NCBI RefSeq assembly: GCF_002127325.2
Contig: NC_035449.2
Coordinates: 145,056,946 to 145,120,945, forward strand
Origin: Helianthus annuus
Lineage: Eukaryota > Streptophyta > Magnoliopsida > Asterales > Asteraceae
Reading direction: 5' to 3'
DNA length: 64,000 bases
The translations under genes were made by a program, and so were the position numbers. Shown one piece after another: positions 33,930 through 46,439 of this stretch. A model generated the notes under the pieces. That model saw nothing but the letters and a program-made list of their open reading frames with translations. It was not told the origin of the DNA and did not search any database. Each line of letters starts with the position of its first letter. The stretch's first letter is position 1.

Positions 33930-35990
33930 TCAAGAACGCTGGCATCAACGTCTTGGGCATCCTGGCATCAATTTATTACAGTCTTTAAAAACGTCTTCTT
34001 GTATTGATTTTAATAAAATTACTGATTCCCGTTGTCAATCTTGTGTGTTTAGTAAAACAGTTAAATTACCTTTTCGCGAGTCATTAAACCATACATTGTT
34101 ACCCTTTGATATTATTCATAGTGACATATGGACCTCACCGGTCCTTAGTACCGGTGGACACAAATATTACATACTATTTCTTGACGATCACACCAATTTC
34201 TTATGGACCTTTCCTCTTAGTCACAAATCCCAAGCCTTCTCCTGCTTCACCACCCTCTATACACTTATTAAAACTCAATTTGAACGTCAACTCAAACAAT
34301 TTCAATGCGACAACGGTCGTGAATATGCAAACAACAACTTTCATAATTTTTGCAAACAAAATGGCATGACGTTTCGTTTCTCTTGCCCCCACACCTCCTC
34401 TCAAAACGGGAAAGCAGAACGTAAAATTCGCACCATCAATAACATGGTACGTACTCTCCTTTCCCAAGCCTCCATACCAACCAATTTTTGGCACCACAAT
34501 CTTGAAACCGCCACTTACCTCTTAAACATTCTCCCTAATAAAGCCCTCAAATTTCTCTCACCTACCACTCTGCTCTACAATTGCAACCCCGAGTATGCAC
34601 ACCTACTCGTTTTCGGGTGTCAATGCTACCCACTTATCCCTTTTACTATAATACATAAACTAGCCAACCGCTCTAGACCTTGCGTCTTTCTAGGCTACCC
34701 ACCCAATCACCGCGGGTACAGGTGTCTTGACCTCACCAATCACAAAATATTCATCTCCCGTCATGTCCATTTCGAAGAATCCATCTTCCCCTACAGCATT
34801 CGCATTCCCACTACCCTAACTTCTTATGATTTTCTAAACACTTCTCTCCACCCGATCTTCTGGAACCATATTTCTCAGCCGAACCCCATCACTCACCCAC
34901 CTCCTACCTCCCCTACTTATTCCAACACTGACCCACTCAACACTAGCCCACCTCCGTCCCCCATGGGTCCATCCTCACCAGCCCAAAACACCCTTCCACC
35001 GTCCTCTACTCGGCCCATACTCATCTACTCACGACGCCCACCCCCTACGGCCCAACACCCAGCTCCTACCGAGCCCACTTCTGAACCGTCCACTACCCAT
35101 TCTCAACCTGAGCCCAACCCTCATCCTGTCTCACAACAAACCCGTACCATCTGCACTCGTTCTATGGACGGTATTACCAAACCTAGACAACTATTTGACC
35201 TTCACACTTCCACCCTTGTTCCACTCCCCAAAACACCTAACGATGCCCTGTCCTTGCCTGAATGGTATAATGCTATGTATGATGAGTTTAGTGCTCTTAT
35301 TAAAAACAAGACCTGGGAACTAGTACCCTGGCGTCCCGACATGAATATCATTCGGAGCATGTGGTTGTTTAAACATAAATTTAAGTCAGATGGCAGTCTA
35401 GAACGGTACAAGGCTCGTTTGGTGTGTGATGGTCGTAAACAACAGGTTGGTATTTATTGTCGTGAGACCTTCAGTCCAGTTGTTAAACCGGCTACTATAC
35501 GTACCGTTCTTTCCTTGGCTCTTTCAAACTCATGGCCAATTCATCAGTTGGACGTGACAAATGCCGTTCTTCACGGCAACCTGGATGAAACCGTTTACAT
35601 GTATCAGCCCATGGGTTTTCGTCATCGGGACTATCCGGACCATGTTTGCCTATTGAAGATGTCTCTCTATGGCTTAAAGCAGGCACCTCAGGCGTGGTAT
35701 CAACGTTTCACTGATTTTGTTCTTTTGCAAGGATTCTCTCAAAGCAAGTCGGATAACTCCTTATTTATTTATCACAAGGATAATCAGGTTCCATAGTTAC
35801 TCATTTACGTGGATGATATAATTCTCAGCACCTCTTTCGATGCTTTACGTCAGCAACTTATGCGTCTTCTTACTGGAAAGTTTGCCATGAAAGACCTTGG
35901 ACCACTTTCATATTTTCTGGGCATTGCGGTTACTCGCACGGGAAATAACATGTTTTTGTCTCAACATTCCTATGCGACGGATATCATTCA
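33930..35990 (+). pseudogene. pol: Integrase and 5' part of RT, Copia 2
   Basis: The pre-integrase motif HQRLGHPG lies near 33943. Integrase catalytic residues are in HSDIW (about 34115), QCDNGREY (about 34303) and SQNGKAERK (about 34398). RT begins near 35260 with KARLVCDG, QLDVTNAV and YVDDII (about 35808). One TAG (35794-35796) stands just before the YVDD block. The frame is otherwise open for 583 codons and is then cut at 35990 by the solo LTR. Confidence 0.88.
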
Positions 35991-37938
35991 TGTAACACCC
36001 AAAAACGGGTTTTGTAATCAAACCACGTTAATATTTATGAACGGGTAAAAATACCGTTAGTGGTGAAATTAGCCCAGTAAATATTATGATTTAAACAAAT
36101 AAACCTAATATTAAATGTTGAACGAAAACTTTTGAGGAAATAAAAGTTTATAAACAGCCCGAGATAACGTGACATAAAATAAATTGAGTCGTACCCTAAA
36201 ATATAAACCTTATATTATAAATTCAATATATGTAATAAATAAAATAAGCTAACTAGGAATAAAAATAACCTAGTTGGAGGAAAGTCTTGTAGTAACATGT
36301 TAGTGGGTTAAAAACGCCTAAAATAAGAACCTAATAATAGATGAGGGGCCAAACGTGTTAAAAATCAAACTAGTTTTTAATTAAAACAAAATTTAATTTC
36401 CAAACGCACACTTGTGTGTGTGTGTGTGGATCTTACAGAACACAGGGCGGCGACCAAGCTTGCTCTCAAACCCTAGTTCATGCAATTTGATCAAATTGAA
36501 GGCCTAAATCAGTTCCAAAACGAAATCCAAGCAAAGATTAGTGATCACCTTCGTGAAAGGACCATAAGGTATGCCTAATTTTGCTATTTAGTTTCACCTT
36601 GAGTTCTAGGTGAAAACATGAAATCGAAATTTTAGCTTGCATGATCGAAGTTTGGATGAAATTAGGAATGATTTTATGTCTAGGAGTAAACCCTAGTCAT
36701 TTACATGTTCATAATTGTGAATTCATGATCACCCGATTATGTGCTAAATGGGTTTTGTAGAAACATGATGAACCCTAGAATCATAATGGTTAAATTGTGT
36801 TAATAGAACTCCCTGAAGTTAGATTTGGGATTTAAATGTTGATTAGACACAAAAATTGGAAAAAAAAAGTGTGAAACTTGGTAGAAATAACTAGTTATGA
36901 ACTAGTTTGTAAAAGTGTAAAAAAAATTATGCCCACTAGGTGTTTGTTAAAATGCCTAAGTGAAATCGCGCGTCTACTCGGTTGTAAGTAGAACTTGATT
37001 TGATTAGGTATCCGTAGGAATGCCTAATAACATGATAAAAGGGGTTTAATTTATAGATGAAAACCCGTAGATGTTGTCTAATGAATAAAGTGTTTGATAA
37101 TGTGCCTAAGTGAGTCTTGTGAACTTGTTAGTGCATTTATATATGTCAATTGGTGATTAGACTTTTAAAAAGTCAAATCGACCTATGATAGAGTTTAATA
37201 AGAAAAGTACTAAAAAGATTCATAAGGTGTGAAGGTCATGATCTTCAATGACTAATCTAACCACCTTATGGAAATTATATGATAGTTTGACACTTGACAA
37301 GCTAGGTGGAAGCTTGGAAAGGAAGCGGGTCAAACGGATCAAATACGCGAAGAAGAGCAAAAACGGATGCAAGGTAAGTTAAGCTTGCACCCCCCCCCCT
37401 TTAATTTACAATACACTTACTTGTTAATTATGATAAGCATTTGAAATATGATGTCCTGGCATGATGCAATGCAAGTCAGAATAAGTAAAAATGGTAAGAA
37501 ACCATAAATTATGGTAAAAAGGGGTAAATTGGTAAACTTGTCGGGTAAAGACTAATGAATAAAGAATTTTAAACAATACGTTATGGGGTGAATTGTAACG
37601 GGTAAAAGTGGTTAAATAGTAATCCGGACACGAGTTGACGGATAGAATAAAAGATGTGCAAAGACACCATTTGGTATAATTCAAAACGAGTCAAACAATT
37701 CAAGAAATGCTGATCAAGCAAGAATTCAAGAACTGAACACGCCTCTCAATGAAGCTTCCGCATTTGTTTTTGTTTTGTTTATAAAAAAATGGATTATGTA
37801 AACACACTCAACTATGTTTTGGGATGTTGTAGACATGTTTAAATACTTATAATGTAAATGTTTTTGTTAAGTGGCATTTTTCATATAAATGCTTACTTTA
37901 ATGTTATAGTAATGTTAAAAATTATTATGGGCGTTACA
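35991..37938. mobile_element. Solo LTR, 1948 bp, inside RT of Copia 2
   Basis: Ends TGTAACACCC and GGGCGTTACA (TG...CA), flanked by the perfect duplication ATTCA (35986-35990, 37939-37943). No internal coding region, primer site or second LTR. The RT frame resumes exactly after the TSD. Typical product of LTR-LTR recombination. Confidence 0.9.
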
Positions 37939-37943
37939 ATTCA

Positions 37944-38723
37944 CCGAGCTGGCATGGAGTCGTGTAAACCGGTAGCTACTCCAGTTGACACTCAGTCCAA
38001 GCTTGTTAGTAATTCAGGGCCCCCCTTTGAAGATCCTACTTTGTATCGCAGTTTGGCAGGGGCTCTACAATACCTCACCTTCACTCGTCCAGACATCACC
38101 TACTCTGTTCAGCAGGTATGCATGCATATGTACTCTACATCCGTTGAGCATTGGAATGCTCTAAAGCGCATCATACGGTATCTTCAGGGCACTTCCAACT
38201 TTGGTTTGCATCTCTGGCCGGCTTCTTCTGTTTCACTTGTTGCTTATACTGACGCAGACTAGGCTGGGTGTCCAGACACTTGACGATCCACATCAGGATA
38301 TTGTGTTTACTTGGGTGATAATTTCATTTCTTGGTCTTCTAACCATCAGTCCACCATCTCCAGATCCAGTGCTGAGGCTGAATATCGTGGCGTTGCAATG
38401 TGGTCGCTGAAATATGTTGGCTTCGCAATCTTCTTCTCGAGCTTCATTGCCCTCTCTTACACACCACACTTGTCTACTGTGACAACATTAGTGCCATCTA
38501 TCTCTCTGGGAATCCGGTTCAGCACCAACGAATAAAACACATTGAGCTTGACATCTTATTCGTTCGTGAACAGGTCCAACGAGGGCAAGTTCGTGTTCTT
38601 CATGTCCCCACTCGTCATCAGATAGCCGATATCTTCACCAAAGGTCTTCCCAGAGTTCTATTTGATGACTTTCGCTCCAGTCTCAGCATACGCCCTCCTC
38701 CCGCTTCGACTACGGGGGTGTAA
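37944..38723 (+). pseudogene. pol: 3' part of RT and RNase H, Copia 2
   Basis: Continues the frame cut at 35990: MESCKPVATPVDTQ, SLAGALQYLTFTRPDI, then RNase H with [19 protein letters not shown] and HQIADIFTKGLP. Two stops (TAG at about 38261, TGA at about 38282) and a frameshift near 38400 break it. It ends on the first three bases of the 3' LTR. Confidence 0.87.
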
Positions 38724-38867
38724 TAGCATACATTTAACCTTATATTGTGCATAGTTTGTTAGGCATTTATTTTGTAAATATTATCTCCAAAAATAGGAGA
38801 TTTCTGTATTGCTATATATTCTTATCAAATGAATGTGAATAGAGACTTCGAATCATTCTATTCTACA
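38721..38867 (+). repeat. 3' LTR of Copia 2
   Basis: 147 bp. Its first three bases (TAA) are also the stop codon of the pol frame ending at 38723. The G-rich tract GGGGGTG just before it is the probable polypurine primer. Confidence 0.9.
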
Positions 38868-40096
38868 GTCCATACACCAAAGCGGAGGAGGTCTGATCCT
38901 CGAAGATTCGCGACCTGTTAGTTCACTACTTGCGTCGTTGCTTTAGCACATGCATTGCGGCCCGTGGCAAGAGTTGCGAGCACATAACGAAGGCCGATCT
39001 TTTCAATCTCTATTGTTTATTTACTGGTCGTCCGTGCGCCCTCCATCTCTGCCTGGTGGATTTTTTTGTCACACGTTGGAAAAAGCAGCATCGTGGTAGT
39101 ATATATGGAGGATCGTTTATTGGCCAGATAGTCCAGAGTGTTGGTCGGTACTTTGGTTGGGTCGAGGATAGGTATCCATCGCCGGCTCTCTGCAAATATT
39201 TGGACATGAGGTCGATGACCGGGATGAAAGTGGCGGAAAATATTCCTAATGTTGGTTATAGGTTTGTCGGGGCGAACCGTCAGGATTGGGCATGGCAGCC
39301 GTTGGTACATCACCCGCGTTTGGAGGCCGGGGAGGTTTAGATGCCTCAGATGACTGAGCAGGAGGGCAGGCAAGATGAGGTTGAGGTCCCGGATCATCAG
39401 TATCCACAGAGAGTTTATCGCACGGTTAGGTTGCCTTGGTCAACCAACCGTCTTCTCGATAGGATTTTTCATAACCAGGATGAGCAGATGCGACTGCTAA
39501 CACTGTATGGTCAGGCGATAACATCCCATGGTCGCCAGATGGACCAGATGCATGATGACATGGGGTGGCTGATGACTGGCATGGGTGAAATGTATAAGTA
39601 TATGGGTATATCGGTTCCACCCCGTCCACCACCACGAGTTTATCTGGAGAAGGGCCCGTTCTTTACGCAGCAGCCTGACCCGTCCATGCCATCCTTTACC
39701 CAGCCCATCTCGTCCATGCAGGTATGTTATCTTATTTTTATTTCATTTATCTACGAGCAATTTAATGTTATGTAATGGGTATTTTGTTTAAATTATTATA
39801 GGCTTACGGCCCGTCCTATACTCAGCCCGACCTTTCCATGCCACGTTTTCCTCAGTCCAGCCAGACCATGCCGCTCTTTCCTCTGTCTGACCTTCCCATG
39901 CAGGTATGTTATTTAGTTTTTATTTCATTTTTCTACCAACAATTTTAATGATATATAATGTGTATTTTGTTTAAATTTTTTATAGGCTCCAGGCACGTCC
40001 TATACGCGGCACAACCCGTCACCCTCTACTAGGCGTGGCCCGAACTTTACGGAGGAGGAGCTTGCCGAGTCTGACGAGGAGATTGATGAGGATTGA
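38868..40096 (+). pseudogene. ATHILA ORF1-like gene, 3' part with two introns
   Basis: Resumes in frame at 38873 after the Copia. TGA at 38894-38896 and TAG at 39338-39340 each fit one C-to-T change (CGA, CAG). Exon ends at 39721; introns 39722-39801 (80 nt) and 39904-39985 (82 nt) have GTATGTTAT donors and TATAG acceptors, all phase 0; middle exon 39802-39903 (34 codons); last exon 39986-40096 ends with an acidic EEELAESDEEIDED-like tail and TGA. Upstream is a basic/aromatic block (38930-39340) and a Met/Gln-rich helix region (about 39470-39600), then PSYTQP/PSMP repeats across the exons. Introns in an ATHILA-like ORF1 are unexpected. Function unknown. Confidence 0.6.
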
Positions 40097-40822
40097 TGAC
40101 GATAATGGTTTATGTTAATATTATATGATGCAACATTTTACGAATAATTGAATTTAATTTTAAGTATTTGTAATAGTTGCTTAATTTGGATATGTTTAGT
40201 TTGTTTGGATTGCTTAATTATTTCACTACATCTTTTATAAATTTATAACAAAAAACCAACATCATTTTATAAAAAAAAACAACTTAATTACTTTAAAAAA
40301 AATAAAGTTTAAAAAGATACAAATAATAATATGCTGAAAATTCCTCCATGGAACGTATAGACCTATATGATTCCCCTTCTCTTTTGAAAAAAAAAATTCC
40401 TTTAGGGAGCGTATTACCCTATACGCTTCCCCTGATCCCCTAATTGTTAGCTGACCATCTTCTGAAAAGTTTGTACTTCAAATACACATATAGGAAGTGT
40501 ATTGCTCAATACGCTTGGACCAGAGGAACCGTATTGCGCTATACGCTTCCTATAGGGTTCAAGGGATCTGCAAATAAAATGAGGGGATGTGTGAATAACC
40601 AAGCCCTTGAAAAAATATCCAGTGTAGAAACATAAAAATGAAAAAAGGAAAAAGAGAACAGTAAAAAGTAAATAAGTAGAAGAGGATAATTTAATTCAAA
40701 GTTATATGTCAGCTACTTTTAAAAGAAACTTTTGTTTAGTTACCAAATTACCCCATTTAGTCATCTTCTTCAATATAACATTTGCTGCAACTTGCAACCA
40801 TCGGAAAAGTTTTTGATGAAAT
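40097..40822. other. Spacer with three related short hairpins
   Basis: AT-rich, no gene. Three inverted repeats of the form AGCGTATTACCCTATACGCT occur at about 40407-40430, 40492-40520 and 40526-40552, each able to fold with ATACGCTT as one arm. Confidence 0.6.
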
Positions 40823-42262
40823 TGTAACAACTCCTATCAAAAAGTCTTAATTATTATTTTAATTATCCAATAGGAAACCCTAATTAAGACACCTAAGTGA
40901 TTCTGCACAAACCCTAAAATTTTCAGAACAATCAGAATCAGGATCATGGCCCCTAAAACTCGGGGGGGGGGTAAACCCTAGTTACGATTATCTAAATTAT
41001 GTGTTGTCAAATTCGAATTTTTCAATTTCATCAACTCAGCAGGCCTAGTCCCACACGTGGCAACCCTATGACCATTAGGTGTCCCTTACGGACCGTAAGG
41101 GTTAAAAGTCTTACGGTCCGTAAGCAATGTCAAATTTTGGCTATAAATAGCAGACATTGGCACTTGATATTCTGCGTACGTTCGACGAAGAAATTCGTTT
41201 TAGGCACTGAGTTACGTTCTGTTTACCACAATTAACACACACAAATCACTAATCGACGCCGCAATACAAGGTAATAACTCGATCGCTATTAGGATTCAAC
41301 GTCCGATCGATTGAAACTATCCAATGTATGATTAAGTGCTGCTCAAATTGAGTTTATACTTTGTCATTCGTCGTGATTTCGACTTGAATGTTTGAGTGCT
41401 GTCCAAATTCGGGCTATACTCTGTCATTCGTTGTGAATCCGCTGGATGTTTAAGTATCGCACTTTGTCAATCGTTATGAGTGTTTAATCTCGTGAATTGT
41501 CGTAACTACTGTATTAGTTACTAACGCAGTTTGTGTGCATTGTTATTAAAATTAGGTTAAACAAGGCTAAATCAGTAGGCTTATACACTGCTCGTTAAAT
41601 CTGCAATGTGAGTCATTCTCTTTTTATCAACTGTTTTACAATACTCCAAATTATTTTCAAAAGTTATAATTACAGGGACTAAGTCGTGGATATCTTGAAT
41701 CACTGGCTAGTGGGGTGTTGTGCACAATACTAATTTTCTCCCAGTTAGGTTCATTGACCTACTAGGGATAATCATCACTATTTGAGTTCATTGACCTAAT
41801 AGTGGTATGACCATCGTCACCATTGTGACACGGCGCCAGATAAAAAAATAAGATATAAGCCATTGTAATCGCTCTTATGCTGTAATTAATAACTATGCAT
41901 CATTTTATGTAAATAGAATGATTCACTCAGTATTTCCCGCTGACAAAACCTTTTTCAAACATGTTTTAGGTGATCTGTTATGATCCAGGAAAAGTGCCGT
42001 AAAGCACTACAAGCTTAAGAAAGTGGCTCAGGATAAAATAAAGAAACATGTTTTGTAAAATAAAAGATTTCTTCGTGAAATCAAATGATTGTAAATTACC
42101 GGGGTTTTATCCCGATTTGTGAAATAAAATAATCGGGAAATATTTCAGTTTTAAAAAGATCCTGATAATAAACTTCCGCTGTTAAACTCAATTAATTAAA
42201 TACCATGGGATTTTTGTCCCGCGGCTCCTGAAACGGGTCAAACCGGATCAGGGGCCGTGACA
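40823..42262 (+). repeat. 5' LTR of the gypsy element
   Basis: TATA box (TATAAATA) at 41142-41149. Two palindromes, CCCTTACGGACCGTAAGGG (41083-41101) and CTTACGGTCCGTAAG (41110-41124), sit directly upstream. Confidence 0.92.
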
Positions 42263-42270
42263 GAAAAAAG

Positions 42271-42283
42271 TGGTATCAGAGCC
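42271..42283 (+). promoter_or_regulatory. Primer binding site, gypsy element
   Basis: TGGTATCAGAGCC, 8 nt after the LTR; matches plant initiator tRNA-Met. Confidence 0.9.
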
Positions 42284-42650
42284 ACTGATCGAGCCACTAA
42301 TTTAAGCCAATTAAGTATTTTGAAAATACTTAATTTTTATTAATTGCTATTCTGTGATTATGTGTTTTATTATCTGACTAATTGTGTACAGTATGGGCAG
42401 ATCTTTATATGCTAGCCAATGTAGCGATTAATGCAAATCCTTAAATAATTTGACCCAAGTTTTAGCACCTTTATTATCTACAATCTAGAAACCTTATTCA
42501 GTAAATAAATAAATTTACAAATAAAACCTAGTGTCTTTTAAATTTCAGTTGTTTTGGTAGTTATCCAGTATGAAATAATATTTAAAAGTTTTACTATAAA
42601 ATTTTGTTATGATTTTTAACTTAGTAATTGTGTGTATTTTGCTAAACAGC

Positions 42651-43200
42651 ATGAGTGACTTGTCTGACGCCCTTCAGAATTTAAATCTCTATCCAGTAAG
42701 AATAGAGGTTTCCAGAGATTTCAATAGGTATATACCAGACATAGAAGAACCTATAGAATTCAACGCTTTACCTCTCGAGAAACCCAAGCCTAAGAAAATG
42801 GAAATTGGGGAAAGTTCTAGGCAAATTGAAAGGTTACCATCTCAGGAAGAGCTAGATTTTATATTGGCAAGCTATAATACTATTAAGCCTGTTAATGAAA
42901 ATGTTTTTATTCACTTTCGTGAAACACAACTACCAATGAACTTAGAACCAACTATTCCAAATCCTTCAATCCACTCGCAAATAGACGAATGGTTAACTAA
43001 TGAAATACAGTTCTAAAACAATCCCTATAAGCTTTTTCCTCAGTTCAATCCAGAACCTTTACCAAATCCACCAATGAGTAACGAGAATATGGCTGAACTC
43101 CGCCACTTTGGCAAATAACTAATGGATACTGGGAATAGGATCCAAGAGATTGGGGGACAGATCTCCTGGAAATACGATGAGAGGGAACGCCATTACTAGA
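42651..43200 (+). pseudogene. Short ORF upstream of gag, gypsy element
   Basis: Starts MSDLSDALQNLNLYP at 42651 and is open to TAA at 43014-43016. Beyond that the same region still codes in a recognisable way to ISWKYDERERHY (about 43165-43197), with further stops. The truncated gypsy at 57240 has an intact counterpart (57625-58488) ending in WKYDEREMQYW. In both, about 240 nt of non-coding DNA separates this ORF from gag. Function unknown; it looks like a lineage-specific first ORF. Confidence 0.6.
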
Positions 43201-43442
43201 ATATCATCTGACAAAGGATAGGGGATTTATGGAACTGTGGTTATGTAATAGTAATAGTAAAAAATCAGTCTGTAAAATAACCTAAAATAAAACTTTGTAA
43301 GATAATGGTGTGTATTGATGCATACTATTAAATATAAATGGAAATCAAGAAATCAATAAGTTTGGCTATATGCATATTGTGAAATTAATATAATTATTTT
43401 ATGTATAATTGTTATTATTAATACTAATAAATATATTATCAG

Positions 43443-44917
43443 ATGGAAAACGCTAGTAATGAACCAGTTAATGAGGTTAATCAATTTGAGCAACAACCGG
43501 GGGATCAATATATGACTAAGCAGGATATAGAAAATATCGTTGCTCAAGGGATAGCCAACGCTATTCCAGCAATAGTTGCTCAAGGGATAGCCAACGCTAT
43601 TCCAGCAATCGTTGCTGCTGTTAAAAATCCAATAGAACCACAACAAATAGTTCCTAGCAAACGTATTTCTGAAGATAACTTCAGTAATAGCGTAAACAGA
43701 GGCAATAATCATACTAATCAGGAGAATGAACCACGGCAAGCTCCCCCCCTAAGAAAATGAAAGCTGCAACGCCTGGTTGCACTTACAAAGAATTTCTTGC
43801 TTGTAAACCCACTGAGTTTGCAGGCAATGAAGGAGCGACTGCGGCACTGTGTTGGTTAGAGAAAACCGAGGCAGTAATTGCCATAAGTAAATGTGCTCAG
43901 GATGATCAGGTCATGTACGCGTCAAACCTTTTCAAAGAAGGGGCGCTAGAATGGTGGAATACGGTGTTACAAGCAAAAGGAAGAAGGATGGCGTATGCTA
44001 TGAACTGGGAAGAATTTAAGAGCTTTGTAGAAAGAAAATTATGTCCCGAATATGAAAAGGAACAAATGACAAATAAGTTTTTAACCCACCGGATGGTGGA
44101 TGTAGATTGTCGAAGGTATACTTCGACATTCTTCGAGTATGCTCGAGTAGTACCAACCCTGGCTTCGCCTGAGCCGGTACTTATTTCTCGTTATATTTGG
44201 GGATTGATTGCTGAAATCCGTAATATCGTCAAGGCTGCGAAACCTCGCACGATTGATGATGCGGTGGATTTAGCCAATACTCTGACTGACGAACTAGTAC
44301 GGACAAGAGAAGAAAATAGAAGGAAGGAAGTAGCCCAAAAGATTACCCAAGGATTCCGTCCGGGTAACCATAACAATTTCAAGAGAGGAGGGAATGGGCA
44401 ATCTTCCACTAGCCCATTTTGCAATTCTTGCAAAAGAAAGCATTTTGGAAGATGCAAAGGATATTGCAATTTTTGCAAAATTCCGGGGCATCAAGAAGAT
44501 GACTGCAGGAGGAAGAGATTTTCAGTCTGCTACAACTGTGGAGAAGCTGGACATCTTAGGCCAGATTGTCCAAAACTGAACAAACTATCTAACAATAAAG
44601 CCAAACCTGCAGAAGAAGCAAAAAGGAATGTAAGAGCCTTCCAACTGACTGCTCAGGAAGCACAGCTCATTCCAGATGTGATAGCTGTTACGTTCTTAGT
44701 TCACAACGTTTACACAAAAGTATTATTTGACTCTGGTGCAAACCAAAGTTTTATAAATATTTCATTCTGCCAAACTCTTAACTTACCTTTAACCAGCATT
44801 AGGCAAATTTCTACAGTAGAAACGGCATATGGGAATTCAGTTAAAATAAATAAGGTTCTGCAAAATGTAGAAATAGAACTTTTAAGTCATAAATTTCTGC
44901 AACCCCATTATCCATGA
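43443..44917 (+). pseudogene. gag: Gag and protease start, gypsy element
   Basis: Begins MENASNEPVNEV. It has two copies of the VAQGIANAIPAI repeat, then the retrotransposon Gag domain (CTYKEFLACKP ... ALEWWNTVLQ ... FEYARVVPTLASPEP). A frame change within the C run at 43741-43747 divides the frame. Zinc knuckles with CNFCKIPGHQEDDC and CYNCGEAGHLRPDC lie at about 44465-44575. Protease motif LFDSGANQSF is near 44725. A further frame change near 44915 ends it. Confidence 0.88.
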
Positions 44918-45120
44918 AATTAGTTGAATTTGATGATGTGTTAGGAATGGATTGGTTAGTAAACTACCATGCTTGAATTATATGTGATAAGAATTCCATA
45001 GAAATTTGTGCACCCACTGGAGAAGTAATAATGATTACAGGAGATAAGCCATGTAAACCCATAAAGTTTATATCAGTAATGAAAGTTGCTAATTATGAAC
45101 AAAAGCAAGGAATAGAATAA

Positions 45121-46400
45121 ATGATTTCAGTAATCATTAATACTAAAGATAAAGAACTTAAGGAAATTTCTGTAGTTTCAGAATACCCAGATGTATTCCC
45201 AGAAGAATTACCAGGGTTACCACCAGATAGGGAGGTAGAATTTAGGATTCATCTAATTCCAGAAACTATACCGATAGCCAATGCATCTTATCGGTTAGCA
45301 CCCACGGAAATATTAAAACTGAAAAATCAATTAGATGAATTATTAAGTAAAGGTTTCATACAACCTAGTTTATCCCCGTGGGAGGGGGCACCAGTGTTGT
45401 TTATTAAGAAAAAGGATGGTCCGATGAGAATGTGTATTGATTATAGAGAATTGAATAAGGTTACAATTAAGAATCGATACCCATTACCTAGGATTGATGA
45501 TCTTTTCGATCAACTTCAAGGTGCTAGATATTTTTCTAAGATATACCTACGTTCCGGATATCATCAATTGAAAGTACAAGAGGAAGACATACCTAAAAGT
45601 GCTTTCAGAACTAGGTATGGTCATTACAAGTTTACAGTCATGCCCTTCGGATTAACGAACGCACTTGCAACATTCATGGACAAAATGAATAGGATCTGTA
45701 AACCATATTTGGATAAATTTGTAATTATCTTCATCGACGATATACTTATTTATGCCAAAAGACAGGAAAAACATTATCAGCACTTGCATGCACTCTTAAC
45801 TTTGCTAAGAAAAGAGAAGCTTTTCGCCAAATTCTCGAAGTGTGAATTTTGGCTGCCAGAAGTACAATTTCTAGGTCATATGGTGAATCATGAAGGTACT
45901 CACGTAGATCCTGATAAGATAGCAGCAATTACCAAATGGAAGGTTCCGCAATCCGTAATAGAAATTAGGAGTTTTGTAGGTTTAGCCGGATACTATAGAC
46001 GGTTTATTAAGGATTTTTCCAAGATAGCTATATCATTAACTAAGCTAACCTGTCAAACAGTTAAGTTTGAATGAGGACCTAAACAAGAAGAAGCCTTTAG
46101 GATCTTAAAGCATAAATTAACAAATGCCCCAATCCTAGCCTTACCAGAAGGAACAGAAGATTTTAAAGTATATGGTGATGCTTCAAAGCTAGGATTTGGA
46201 TGTGTGTTAATGCAACGCAAAAAGGTAATTGCGTATGCATCAAGGCAATTGAAAAAGCATGAAGAAAACTATACCATTCATGACTTAGAATTAGGAGCCA
46301 TAATTTTGCCCTTAAGATTTGGAGACATTATCTGTATGGAAGTAAGTTTACTGTCTATACGGGTCATAAGAATTTAAGATATATATTTAAGCAAAAAGAA
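45121..46400 (+). pseudogene. pol: Reverse transcriptase and RNase H, gypsy element
   Basis: RT runs from [11 protein letters not shown] through [20 protein letters not shown] (about 45430), MPFGLTNA and the catalytic FIDDILIYA (about 45730) to [15 protein letters not shown] at 46072-46074 follows the sequence in place of a usual Trp; RNase H continues with [11 protein letters not shown] and [13 protein letters not shown] (about 46170-46290) and loses frame near 46320. Confidence 0.88.
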
Positions 46401-46439
46401 TTAAACATGAGGCAAAGGAGATGGATGAAAATCCTAAGT

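Larger units (their letters stand above)
32160..38867 (+). mobile_element. Copia retrotransposon 2, inserted in the ATHILA-like gene
   Basis: Short LTRs (151 and 147 bp) and a perfect target duplication GTCCA (32155-32159, 38868-38872). Primer site TGGTATCA follows the left LTR. Gag, protease, integrase, RT and RNase H remains are in Copia order. A 1948-bp solo LTR interrupts RT. The TSD places the LTR starts at CAATAGC (left) and TAATAGC (right), so the start is T/CA rather than TG. Confidence 0.92.

Noticed and set aside
35991..37938. DNA transposon with 10-bp TIR TGTAACRCCC
   Set aside because: The 5-bp TSD and TG...CA ends with no transposase fit a solo LTR better; short inverted ends are normal for LTRs.
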